Shown here: positions 54,296 through 61,740 of the stretch, one piece after another
Layout of the letters: the number at the start of each line of letters is the position of its first letter
Numbering within the stretch: position 1 is the first letter of the stretch
From: Streptomyces uncialis
Lineage (GTDB): Bacteria > Actinomycetota > Actinomycetes > Streptomycetales > Streptomycetaceae
Assembly: GCF_001905345.1 (NCBI RefSeq)
Contig: NZ_LFBV01000010.1
Location: 199,955 to 263,954, forward strand
Direction: 5' to 3'
Length of the DNA stretch: 64,000 bases
Position numbers and translations under genes: made by a program
Notes under the pieces: generated by a model
What the model was told of the DNA's origin: nothing
The model's database searches: none
Seen by the model: the letters and a program-made list of their open reading frames with translations, nothing else

Positions 54296-55399
54296 ATGGC
54301 CGATCTTCAGCGGGAACTCCAGGACACCGTCGACCAGCTCGTCGCGAGCGGCGCCGAACGCGGGGTGCAGGCCGCCGTGTACGCGGACGGTTCGCTGGTC
54401 GCGGAGGCCGTCGCCGGTACCGCCGACCCGGCCACCGGACGCGAGGTGACCCCGTCGACCCCGTTCTACAACTGGTCCATCGGCAAGGGCGCCACCTCCG
54501 CGATAGCCCATCTCCTGGTGGACCGTGGCATGTTCGGCTACGACACCCCCGTCGCGGAGCTGTGGCCCGAGTTCGCCGCCCACGGCAAGGAGAAGGTGAC
54601 CGTACGGCACGTCCTCGCGCACACGGCGGGCGTCCCGGGCATCCCGCTCGACACCACCGTGGAACAGGTCTGCGACTGGGACCACATGTGCGCGGCCCTC
54701 GCGGACGCCGAGCTCTGGTGGGAGCCCGGCACCAAACTCGGCTACCACGCCTACACGTTCGGCTACCTGATCGGGGAGATCGTCCGCCGCGCCACGGGCC
54801 GCACCATCTCGCAGGTGCTGCGCGACGACGTCACCGGGCCGCTGGGCATCGCCGACGAACTGTACTTCGGCATGCCCGAGCAGGAGCACCACCGGCTCGC
54901 GGTCCTGGAGGACGTCCCCTCCGACTTCGACATGAGCATGCTCCCGCCGGAGACGCCCATGCTGAAGGCGGGCCCCTTGTGGACGTTCCCGAACGCCGCG
55001 CTCGGCAACCGCGCCGACGTCCTCGCCGCCGACATCCCCGCGGGCGGCAAGACCTCCGCCCGCGCGATCGCCCGGATGTACGCGGCGATGCTCGGTGACG
55101 TGGACGGCGTCCGGCTGATCACCCCGGAACGGCTGCGCGAGGTGACCGAGGTGGCGTCCAGCGGCCCCGACGAGGTGTTCGGCATGCCCAGCACCTTGGG
55201 CCTCGGCTACAGCCTCGGCGCCCCGGGCGCCGAGCCCGACCCGCGCACGACCGTCTTCGGCATGGGCGGGATGGGCGGCAGCTGGGCGGGCGCCGACACC
55301 GCGACGGGCATCACGTTCGCGGTCACCAAGAACCGCCTCGGCCCGGACTTCGAGGCGGCGACGGCGATCATCGCCCTGGTGCGGCGGCACACGGCCTGA
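54296..55399 (+). CDS. Serine hydrolase of the beta-lactamase (class C/EstB) family
   Basis: 367 residues. The SxxK nucleophile motif is SIGK in FYNWSIGKGATSAIAH (near residue 63), then the Tyr motif YHAYTFGYLIGE, and a late GMGGMGGSWAG that corresponds to the KTG/HTG region. It has no signal peptide, so it is cytoplasmic, more likely an esterase than an antibiotic lactamase. ATG 54296 has AAAGGCGGGA upstream; longer readings are not preferred. Convergent with the small genes at 55440. Confidence 0.92.
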   Translation: MADLQRELQDTVDQLVASGAERGVQAAVYADGSLVAEAVAGTADPATGREVTPSTPFYNWSIGKGATSAIAHLLVDRGMFGYDTPVAELWPEFAAHGKEKVTVRHVLAHTAGVPGIPLDTTVEQVCDWDHMCAALADAELWWEPGTKLGYHAYTFGYLIGEIVRRATGRTISQVLRDDVTGPLGIADELYFGMPEQEHHRLAVLEDVPSDFDMSMLPPETPMLKAGPLWTFPNAALGNRADVLAADIPAGGKTSARAIARMYAAMLGDVDGVRLITPERLREVTEVASSGPDEVFGMPSTLGLGYSLGAPGAEPDPRTTVFGMGGMGGSWAGADTATGITFAVTKNRLGPDFEAATAIIALVRRHTA

Positions 55400-55411
55400 C
55401 CCCCGCCGGTC

Positions 55412-55446
55412 CGGATGAGCGGGCACGCACCGCGCCCACTCATCCG
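55412..55446. terminator. Bidirectional hairpin between convergent genes
   Basis: CGGATGAG-GGGC ... GC-CC-CTCATCCG (55412-55446), perfect outer 8 bp. It overlaps the last codons of the gene at 55440. Confidence 0.7.
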
Positions 55447-55634
55447 CCGCCGCCCGTACGGCAGTCACAGGGGGACTGCCGTACGGGGTCCCGGGCCGGG
55501 TCGTAGCCGCCGGTGCCCCGGCATCGGCGGCACTCACGCTCGCGCGGCGGGCCGGACATCGACCCGTCCGAGACCCGCCCGCGCGCGTGACAGAAGGGAC
55601 AGGGACGGCCACCGGCCGCGTCCGGGGCCTTCAC
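55440..55634 (-). CDS. Small zinc-ribbon-like protein (micro-operon gene 3)
   Basis: 64 residues from GTG 55634, overlapping the preceding stop as GTGA. CPFCHARGRV and CRRCRGTGGYD give a DnaJ-type CxxC...CxxCxGxG zinc ribbon; a further Cys-x-Cys occurs near the end. Its last third lies in a perfect 13-bp hairpin (55454-55466 with 55474-55486), so part of the mRNA is structured. Probably a metal-binding protein; function unknown. Confidence 0.7.
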   Translation of the reverse strand: MKAPDAAGGRPCPFCHARGRVSDGSMSGPPRERECRRCRGTGGYDPARDPVRQSPCDCRTGGGG

Positions 55635-55795
55635 GGCAGGTACCAGTGGGGCTTGAGGTAGGCGCTCATGATGACGAGGAAACTGATCGCGTAGATCGCG
55701 AACGGGACGAGGGCGTCGAGGTTGCGCGCGACCGCCTGCCGCAGCGAACGGCTCCGCCGGGGCGCACGCCGTTTCCGATGCCGGTGCCGCCTCAC
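55631..55795 (-). CDS. Small basic membrane protein (micro-operon gene 2)
   Basis: 54 residues from GTG 55795. A very basic head (RRHRHRKRRAPRRSRSLRQ) and one transmembrane helix (ALVPFAIYAISFLVIMSAYL). It overlaps both neighbours by 4 nt (GTGA), so it is translationally coupled. No family recognised. Confidence 0.65.
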   Translation of the reverse strand: MRRHRHRKRRAPRRSRSLRQAVARNLDALVPFAIYAISFLVIMSAYLKPHWYLP

Positions 55796-56085
55796 GCCTC
55801 CCCCGCCTCCGTCTCGCGGCGCGTGACGGTGCCGGGGACGACGACGGCCGTGAGCCGCCCGCCCCGTACCCGCTGGAGGACGTCCTTCAACTGATCCACG
55901 AGCCGGGCCGCTTCCCGCTCGCTGAGCATGAGCCCCGTCCCGGCGGGGACGGGGGTGTCGCCCTGGACCACCGTCAGCGGCAGGAACACCATGTCCGGGG
56001 CATCGCCCTTGATGACCCGGTGGATCGGTTCCCCGGGCGCCCGGTTGATGGTGATGCCGGTGGGGGTGATCGGTTGCGCGCTCAT
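55792..56085 (-). CDS. Small hypothetical protein (micro-operon gene 1)
   Basis: 97 residues from ATG 56085 with a GAAAGG-type site. Segments TVVQGDTPVPAGTGLMLSERE and LVDQLKDVLQRVRGG; mostly hydrophilic with a short hydrophobic middle. First gene of a three-gene unit joined by GTGA overlaps, divergent from the XRE cassette across 119 bp. Not recognised; such small genes usually flank XRE-DUF397 loci. Confidence 0.7.
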   Translation of the reverse strand: MSAQPITPTGITINRAPGEPIHRVIKGDAPDMVFLPLTVVQGDTPVPAGTGLMLSEREAARLVDQLKDVLQRVRGGRLTAVVVPGTVTRRETEAGEA

Positions 56086-56170
56086 TTGCCGTTACCTTTC
56101 GTTCGCCGTGAGTTGCTTGCTGCACTGCGAGCTTCAACGGACGGGCGGTAATCTCGGAAGACGGTTTATG

Positions 56171-56190
56171 CCTACAACGCGCTTTGTAGG
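56171..56190. promoter_or_regulatory. Operator-like inverted repeat before the XRE gene
   Basis: CCTACAA (56171-56177), 6 nt, TTGTAGG (56184-56190): perfect 7-bp arms directly before the AAGGAG ribosome site. Very likely an operator for the XRE regulator (autoregulation) and possibly for the divergent operon. Confidence 0.6.
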
Positions 56191-56204
56191 AAGGAGTGTT
56201 GGCC

Positions 56205-57053
56205 ATGGGGCATGCGGAGCGTCACGAACGCCAAGCAGCATTCGAGTTCATGGGCGAGGAGCTGAGGCGTCTCCGCACAGAAGCGAACCTCAGCCAAGAG
56301 GACTTGGGCCTGCGACTTTGCCTGGGCGACGGCATGATCGGGCACTTTGAGGCCGGTCGCCGCAAACCGAATCTGGAACAGGCGCAGCTATTGGACCTGA
56401 CCTTGGACACAGGCGGGTTCTTCCACCGCTGGCGCCGCTGGATCGATGAAGGACACTTTCCAGATCACTTCCGCGCCGCTGCGGAACTCGAAGAAACTGC
56501 CACCGAGATAAGGCTGTTCGGGCTCTCGCTGGTGCCAGGGATTCTCCAGACGACGGACTACGCCTACGCCGTGCTTCTGGAAGGTGCCGCCAACCCGGCG
56601 ACCGTCAAGATGGAGATCGAACTGAAGCTCGCGGGCCGATCGGATCGTGCCCGCGTCCTCGACCGGCCGGACCCACCGGTGGTGTGGGCCATGCTGGACG
56701 AGGCCGTCCTGCGCCGCAGAGTGGGTGGCGGGGCCGTGATGGGGGCGCAGTTGCGCCATATCGCGGCACTCGGTCGTGCCGGGCGCGTGCGAGTTCATAT
56801 CCTCCCTTTCGCGCAAGGCGCGCACCCTCTGATCGAATCGTTGCTCGTGTTGATGGCGTTCAACAACGCCCCGTCGGTCGCCTACGTGGAAGGGCTTCGG
56901 ACAGGTCATTTGATGGATGATCCCGCTTCGGTCACTCACTGCAACACGGCATATGCTCTCGCCCTGGGGCAGGCACTTCCTGTGGAAGCCTCGCTCGCTC
57001 TACTCATCGCAGCGGCAGAGGAGCACGAACGTGCTGATGGAATCCCAGGCTAG
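56205..57053 (+). CDS. XRE family regulator with DUF5753 domain
   Basis: 282 residues. N-terminal XRE HTH (LRRLRTEANLSQEDLGLRLCLGDGMIGHFEAGRRKP), then the DUF5753 domain with LVPGILQTTDYAYAVLLEG and LPFAQGAHPLIESLLVLMAF. ATG 56205 has AAGGAG at 8 nt. G+C is lower than in neighbouring genes and rare codons such as CTA occur, a sign of lateral transfer. First gene of the operon with DUF397 and the two downstream genes; such trios belong to the BldB/WhiJ-type regulatory systems of Streptomyces. Confidence 0.94.
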   Translation: MGHAERHERQAAFEFMGEELRRLRTEANLSQEDLGLRLCLGDGMIGHFEAGRRKPNLEQAQLLDLTLDTGGFFHRWRRWIDEGHFPDHFRAAAELEETATEIRLFGLSLVPGILQTTDYAYAVLLEGAANPATVKMEIELKLAGRSDRARVLDRPDPPVVWAMLDEAVLRRRVGGGAVMGAQLRHIAALGRAGRVRVHILPFAQGAHPLIESLLVLMAFNNAPSVAYVEGLRTGHLMDDPASVTHCNTAYALALGQALPVEASLALLIAAAEEHERADGIPG

Positions 57054-57237
57054 GTGGCGTCGATCGAGCTACAGCGGGCCCAGCGGCGGCGAATGCCTGG
57101 AAGTGGCCGACGGCGTACCGGACGCCGTCCCCATACGGGACAGCAAGCGGCCCGACGGACCGATACTCCTCGTCCAGGCCCCGGCCTGGACGGCGTTCAT
57201 CGGAGCGGTCCGGACGAGGGACCCGCTCGGCGGCTGA
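57031..57237 (+). CDS. DUF397 protein
   Basis: 68 residues from GTG 57031 with GAGGAG 7 nt upstream; it overlaps the XRE gene by 23 nt. The DUF397 signature WRRSSYSGPSGGECLEVAD and RDSKRPDGPILLV are clear. These small acidic partners bind or antagonise the XRE-DUF5753 regulators, as in WhiJ-type pairs. Confidence 0.93.
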   Translation: MLMESQARWRRSSYSGPSGGECLEVADGVPDAVPIRDSKRPDGPILLVQAPAWTAFIGAVRTRDPLGG

Positions 57238-57255
57238 GGGAAATGAGGACCAGGC

Positions 57256-57831
57256 ATGACCACGCGCAACGGGCCGGTGTGGAGCGTTCCTCTCGACGGA
57301 GGGCGGATCGAGATCCCGTCGAGCATCGAGGGTGTACGAGCCGCCCTGGAGACCAGGGGACTCGCGGAGTTCGACGCCGAGATCGCCCGGACCCCGGCCA
57401 AGCACCTGGTGTACGTGATTCTCGGCTGGGCGCTGCCGCCGGACGCCGAGGAAGCGGATCCGGAAGCCGTCGGCCGTCTCAAGAGCGGTGACTTCAGCGG
57501 TGTGCTGGACGAGAACGGAGAGGTGGTAGCCCCCACGCATCCGCCACTGGACGAAGCGGCGGGTGAGGTCGCCCCTGCGGTGTGGTCCACGGGCTTCCCT
57601 GTCGGGTCGAAGACCTTCCCGGCGACGATCGAGGGCATCCGCGCCGCCCTGGACACCGAAAGACTCCCTGAGTTCGAGGCCGAGATCACCGGAACTCCGG
57701 GGCACGAGCTGACCTACGCCGCCCTGCGCTGGGGCTACCCGCCGGAGGAACTGGCCGAGGAAGACGCCCTGATCGCCGACCTGAAGGCCGCTGAGAAGCG
57801 CTCGTCCGACCAAGGAGCTGAGGGCGCGTGA
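57256..57831 (+). CDS. Tandem-domain protein, possible antitoxin
   Basis: 191 residues containing an internal duplication: residues 21-76 and 122-177 align without gaps, 25 of 56 positions identical (IEG-RAAL-T, EF-AEI, TP, YPP/LPP near the ends). The linker is short and acidic. Each copy is about 55-60 residues, so this looks like two fused copies of a one-domain protein. It stops in the GTGA start of the next gene, coupling the two. The acidic, small, upstream gene of a ParE-like pair suggests antitoxin; this is inference. ATG 57256 has GAGGACC upstream. Confidence 0.6.
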   Translation: MTTRNGPVWSVPLDGGRIEIPSSIEGVRAALETRGLAEFDAEIARTPAKHLVYVILGWALPPDAEEADPEAVGRLKSGDFSGVLDENGEVVAPTHPPLDEAAGEVAPAVWSTGFPVGSKTFPATIEGIRAALDTERLPEFEAEITGTPGHELTYAALRWGYPPEELAEEDALIADLKAAEKRSSDQGAEGA

Positions 57832-58085
57832 GCCGCTACCGCATCCAGTACGCGGGCGAGGCCGAGAAGGTCCGCGGCCAGATGCCGGCCGCCTTCCGCG
57901 CCAGATTCGACGCGGCGATGGCGTCCACGTTGGGCAACGACCCCTACGGTCACGGCTCCAGGCCGGCGGTACCCGGGCAGGAGCCGACCCGGCGGCACGC
58001 GACCGTCGCGGGCGCGATCGTCCGTTACTACGTCGGCGGGCCACCGTCCCTGGTGGTCACAGCGGTCAAGATCATTCATGGCTGA
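57828..58085 (+). CDS. ParE/RelE-like protein, possible toxin
   Basis: 85 residues from GTG 57828, overlapping the previous stop by 4 nt. RYRIQYAGEAEKVRGQMP is the start of the RelE/ParE fold (beta strand, then helix pair AFRARFDAAMASTLGNDPYG), with a strand-rich end IVRYYVGGPPSLVVTAVKII. Basic and small, as in toxin subunits; no unambiguous catalytic residues can be named. As the second gene behind an acidic partner it fits the order antitoxin-toxin. Function untested. Confidence 0.6.
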   Translation: MSRYRIQYAGEAEKVRGQMPAAFRARFDAAMASTLGNDPYGHGSRPAVPGQEPTRRHATVAGAIVRYYVGGPPSLVVTAVKIIHG

Positions 58086-58169
58086 CGCAGCCCAACGAAC
58101 GTCCAGGCGCCCGGTCACCGTCCGGGACCCTACCGCCGTATCTGTAGGACTCCACCCCAGGGACCGCGC

Positions 58170-58670
58170 ATGAGCGACGACGTACGCATCACCCCCATGC
58201 GGCCCGAGCATTCCGCGCGCGTGCTCGCGATCTACCGGCTCGGGATCGACGGGGGTGACGCGACGTTCGAGAGTGCCGCGCCCACCTGGGAGAAGTTCGA
58301 CGGGGCGAAGCTGCGGGCGCACCGGCTGGTGGCGCTCGACGGCGGCGGTCGCGTACTCGGCTGGGCCGCCGTTGCGCCGGTGTCCGACCGGGAGGTCTAC
58401 GCGGGAGTGGTCGAGCACTCGGTGTACGTGGACCCGGACGCGCGGGGCCGGGGCCTCGGGGGCGCGCTGTTGCGGGCGCTGCTGGAGTCGACGGACGCGG
58501 CGGGGATCTGGACCGTGCAGGCGGGTATCTTCCCGGAGAACACCACGAGCATCGCGCTGCACCTGCGTACCGGCTTCCGGGTGGTCGGCACCCGGGAACG
58601 GATCGGCCGCCGCGAAGGGGTCTGGCGGGACGTGGTCCTGCTGGAACGCCGCAGCCCGTACGTGAACTGA
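58170..58670 (+). CDS. GNAT N-acetyltransferase (phosphinothricin-acetyltransferase-like)
   Basis: 166 residues. VYVDPDARGRGLGGALLRALL is the acetyl-CoA binding loop; GWAAVAPVSDREVYAGVVEHSVYV and LHLRTGFRVVGTRERIG are typical of the PAT/bar group, which acetylate small amines such as phosphinothricin or similar self-made toxins. ATG 58170 follows a weak AGGGAC site. Downstream of, but separated from, the XRE cassette. Substrate not assignable. Confidence 0.9.
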   Translation: MSDDVRITPMRPEHSARVLAIYRLGIDGGDATFESAAPTWEKFDGAKLRAHRLVALDGGGRVLGWAAVAPVSDREVYAGVVEHSVYVDPDARGRGLGGALLRALLESTDAAGIWTVQAGIFPENTTSIALHLRTGFRVVGTRERIGRREGVWRDVVLLERRSPYVN

Positions 58671-58692
58671 GCCCGGGACCAGGGGTGTTCGG

Positions 58693-59382
58693 TCAGGCCC
58701 GGGACAACCGTCGCACGCGGCGCATGACCGCGTCGCGCTGTCCCGTCCGTATCGGTCCGGGGCAGGCGTGCCCGCCCCACGAGGCGCCGCCCATCTCGTG
58801 GGTGCCGAGGCCCCGGCCGTCCGGGGAGTCGGCGACTTCGAGCGGCCAGCCGTGTTCACGGGCGCCCCAGGCGTAGACGCGGGCGACCGAGGCGACCTGT
58901 GCGGTGGTGAGGGGCTTGCTCGCGAAGCCGGAGGTCTCCAGGGAGGCCCATCCGACGTTGCCCGCTCCTTGCGTCCAGGCGCGGTCGTGGACGGATATGT
59001 ACTGCTCGATGACGCCCGCCTGCGAGACCCAGAAATGGGCGGAACTCCTGGTCGAGGGGTCGGAGAAGCGCTCGAACAGCGAGCCCTCGCCCTCCTGCAC
59101 ATGCATGATCAGGCCCTGTTGTCCGCTCCGCCCGCCCCGGCGGAAGTTCTTGTCGATCGGCTTCCTGAGGACGCCGGGCATCCAGCCGGGAGGCCGGGGC
59201 GGGGTGGAGGCGGGCTCCATGCTGGGCGGCTGGGCGCGGGCCTGCGTCCGGGGCGCCACCGATTGCGCGGTCCGGTCCTGCCCGAGCAGGATCGCGACGG
59301 CCGGAGCGAGGAGAAGCCCCCCGCCGATGACGAACACACCGCGCCGGGTGGGCTCGGCCGGACGTCGGCGCTGCCCTGTCAC
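58693..59382 (-). CDS. Tat-exported N-acetylmuramoyl-L-alanine amidase (Amidase_2/PGRP type)
   Basis: 229 residues. Twin-arginine signal EPTRRGVFVIGGGLLLAPAVAIL, then the amidase domain: GLIMHVQEGEGSLFERFSD, STRSSAHFWVSQAGVIEQY, HDRAWTQGAGN, and a late GTHEMGGASWGGHACPG with the zinc His/Cys ligands. It cleaves the lactyl-peptide bond in peptidoglycan. GTG 59382 is preferred over 59388, since GGAGG lies 5 nt upstream. Divergent from the CPBP gene. Confidence 0.92.
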   Translation of the reverse strand: MTGQRRRPAEPTRRGVFVIGGGLLLAPAVAILLGQDRTAQSVAPRTQARAQPPSMEPASTPPRPPGWMPGVLRKPIDKNFRRGGRSGQQGLIMHVQEGEGSLFERFSDPSTRSSAHFWVSQAGVIEQYISVHDRAWTQGAGNVGWASLETSGFASKPLTTAQVASVARVYAWGAREHGWPLEVADSPDGRGLGTHEMGGASWGGHACPGPIRTGQRDAVMRRVRRLSRA

Positions 59383-59543
59383 GGGCACCTCCGCGTCCGT
59401 ACACCGGGGACCGCGGGGATGTTAACGGGGATCGGCATGCCGCCCACCTTGAACCGCGCACATGATGGCACCTTGATGGCAATGTAACGAACAGACATCA
59501 GCGCCGACCCCGTGAACACCGAAGTGTTAAGGCTGGTCAGGGG

Positions 59544-60458
59544 ATGATCCGGCACATTCGTTCTATTCCGCATGAGATTCTGTCGGGGAAGCCGCGGCGG
59601 CGTGCGACCGCGCCCGGTGGGGGCGGGGCGCGGTCGCCGCCCGGGGAAGGGACGGAAGTGCTCGACAGGGTGGAAGCGGAACAGGACGGCCGGCCCGGCC
59701 GCGGGCTGTCATGGCCTTGGTTCCTGGTGGTGGTGATCGTCTACGCGGGCATCATCCAGGGCCTGGGTCTGCTGATCGGTGTGGACTCCGGTGACTCGGA
59801 CAGCGCGTTCCCTGATGCCGAGGCCCTGGTGCGCAACGCGCTGATCCCGATCGGGGCGTCGATCGTGTTCGCCGCCGGGGTGGTCACCTGGCTCGGCTGG
59901 TGGGGCGAGGTGCTGAGTTACCGCGCCCCGGTGCGGCGTTGGGTGCGCTGGGTGCCGATCTCGATGATCGCCGTCGCCGTGCTGGGCCTGAACTACGGCC
60001 ACCTCGCCGACCAGAGCGTCTCGCTGGTGCTCTGCGTGCTGCTGCTCGGGCTGTTCGTGGGGGTCGGTGAGGAACTGATGTTCCGGGGCATCGGCGTCCA
60101 CGTCTTCCGGCGGGCCGGGCTCACCGAGGGCAAGGTCGCCCTCTGCTCCTCGCTCGTCTTCGGTCTCGTGCACGTCAGCAACGCCTTCGGCACGGGTGCA
60201 CAGGCCGTCGTACAGGCCCTCGTCGTCACCACCTCGGGCTACTTCTTCTATCTGTGCCTGCGGGTCGGCGGCGCCATCTGGCTGCCGATGCTGGTCCACG
60301 GCCTCTGGGACATCAGCCTGTTCTCCAGCCAGGTGGGCGACCAGCCCAAGGCGTACCTGGGCATGGCCCTGGTCATCGCCCTCCAGGTCACCTTGATCGT
60401 CGTACTGCTAGTCAGGCGCCGCACGATCGAACCGGTCCGCGCGGGCGCCCCGGGCTGA
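59544..60458 (+). CDS. CPBP family intramembrane glutamic endopeptidase
   Basis: 304 residues with about seven TM helices. Rce1/CPBP motifs: GEELMFRG (EExxxR), FGLVHVSNAF, and HGLWDISLF, giving the two Glu and two His of the active site. Cleaves membrane proteins; in actinomycetes often next to bacteriocin or signal genes. ATG 59544 is used; a GTG at 59658 with AAGGGACGG upstream would shorten the charged N-terminal tail and may be the true start. Confidence 0.9.
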   Translation: MIRHIRSIPHEILSGKPRRRATAPGGGGARSPPGEGTEVLDRVEAEQDGRPGRGLSWPWFLVVVIVYAGIIQGLGLLIGVDSGDSDSAFPDAEALVRNALIPIGASIVFAAGVVTWLGWWGEVLSYRAPVRRWVRWVPISMIAVAVLGLNYGHLADQSVSLVLCVLLLGLFVGVGEELMFRGIGVHVFRRAGLTEGKVALCSSLVFGLVHVSNAFGTGAQAVVQALVVTTSGYFFYLCLRVGGAIWLPMLVHGLWDISLFSSQVGDQPKAYLGMALVIALQVTLIVVLLVRRRTIEPVRAGAPG

Positions 60459-60556
60459 CCGTCGGTGGGACCAGTACGGGTGCAACGGGCCAGGGCTGTC
60501 ACGCACACACAGGGACAGAAAGCTCGATCAGGATCGACGGCCGTTTCAGTCCGGGT

Positions 60557-60922
60557 TCATGCCGCAGCCGTCGTCGTTTCCCTGAGTGAAGGGAACGAGT
60601 CTTCCCACACGTCGCGCAGCGGCTTGCTGATCAGGGTGCGCAGGACGGGCCACTGCGCCATCAAGAGAGAGACGTCCAGGAATCTCACCAGGTCGTCGTG
60701 CTGGCCTTCCGCCAGCACAGCGCGGTAGAGGCTCATCCGGGATCTGGGCCGGTCCAGGTCGAAGGTGCGCAGTCCGGACCAGACGACATGCAGGGGGAGA
60801 TCGACGGGGCCGTGCTGGGGCCCGCACAGGCTCTCAAGGTCAGCAGGCAATCGCCCGGCGTACCGTGCGCGCAGCACCTCGGCGGCGGACGGTGTCTGCT
60901 CGGATGAGGACGTGGCGACCAT
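60557..60922 (-). CDS. Hypothetical protein
   Basis: 121 residues from ATG 60922. SAAEVLRARYAGRLPADLESL, then GPVDLPLHVVWSGLRTFDLDRPRSRMSLYRAVLAEG and LVRFLDVSLLMAQWPVLRTLISKPLRDVWEDSFPSL; helical, cytoplasmic. I recall no named family. A longer frame to 61114 has no ribosome site and low-complexity sequence. Opposite in direction to its neighbours. Confidence 0.68.
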   Translation of the reverse strand: MVATSSSEQTPSAAEVLRARYAGRLPADLESLCGPQHGPVDLPLHVVWSGLRTFDLDRPRSRMSLYRAVLAEGQHDDLVRFLDVSLLMAQWPVLRTLISKPLRDVWEDSFPSLRETTTAAA

Positions 60923-61116
60923 GCCCGCATTATGTCCCCGGAAGCCGGTCCCGGTCACACGGAGCCCAGTACTTCGACGTAGGAGTCGGCCACGGTTTCT
61001 CCTCCTCGTCCCACGAAGAGCACAAGGTCCGGCCCTACGTGGCAAGGGTGTCCCGGAGGATGCGGCGGCTGCGAAGGAGTTCCGCGCGCGAGCCCTTGAT
61101 GCCATGGTCACCATCA

Positions 61117-61185
61117 GGTTCCCCAGTCACCGGAAAGTGCGTTCTTCCATGTCAGCGGCCACTCTCCTACGGTTCCCCAGTAACC
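61117..61185. repeat. Two direct repeats before the RidA gene
   Basis: GGTTCCCCAGTCACC (61117-61131) and GGTTCCCCAGTAACC (61171-61185), 54 bp apart, 14 of 15 identical; each is partly self-complementary (GGTT/AACC). The 338-bp gap 60923-61260 contains no gene that I can support. Confidence 0.7.
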
Positions 61186-61260
61186 ACTGGAGACCATCGG
61201 GCGACGTTCCGCCCGTGGGGAAGCGGGCCCTCGGGCTCGTGCGACAAGGAGGCGGGCGGT

Positions 61261-61668
61261 ATGGCCATCACGCTGGTGAACCCGGAGGGGCTGCCGGAGG
61301 TCGGGGCGTACAGGCAGGTGTCGGTGGCGTCCGGGTCGAGGCTGGTGTTCGTCGCGGGGCAGGTCGCCTGGGACGCCGACGGGGTCACGGTCGGTGAAGG
61401 TGATCTCGCCGCGCAGGTCGAGCGGTGCTATCTGAACGTCGCCACCGCCCTGGCGGGGGTCGGCGCCTCGTTCGACGACGTGGCGAAGCTGACCGTGTAC
61501 GTCGTGGACTGGACCCCCGACAAGATGCCCCTGTTCGCGGAGGGGGTCACGAGGGCAGCCGCCAAGCTCGGAGCCGCCCCCGTACCGCCGGGCACCCTGA
61601 TCGGCGTCGCGGCACTGGACGTACCCGAGCACCTGGTGGAGGTCGAGGCCACCGCGGTCCTCGACTGA
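61261..61668 (+). CDS. RidA family protein
   Basis: 135 residues: imine/enamine deaminase-like trimeric fold with VFVAGQVAWDADG, LNVATALAGVGASFDDVAKLTVYV and PVPPGTLIGVAALDVPEHLVEVEATAVL. The conserved Arg of the classic RidA active site (usually in an R-x-P segment) is not evident, so this may be one of the archive-type subfamilies. AAGGAGG gives a strong start at ATG 61261. Detoxifies reactive enamines, or binds small molecules. Confidence 0.92.
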   Translation: MAITLVNPEGLPEVGAYRQVSVASGSRLVFVAGQVAWDADGVTVGEGDLAAQVERCYLNVATALAGVGASFDDVAKLTVYVVDWTPDKMPLFAEGVTRAAAKLGAAPVPPGTLIGVAALDVPEHLVEVEATAVLD

Positions 61669-61740
61669 CCTGGTCCAGCGTGTCCGGTACCGCCGAACCC
61701 GGACCGTCGCCGGTGGGAGCCCTCACGAGAGGCCCTGCCG

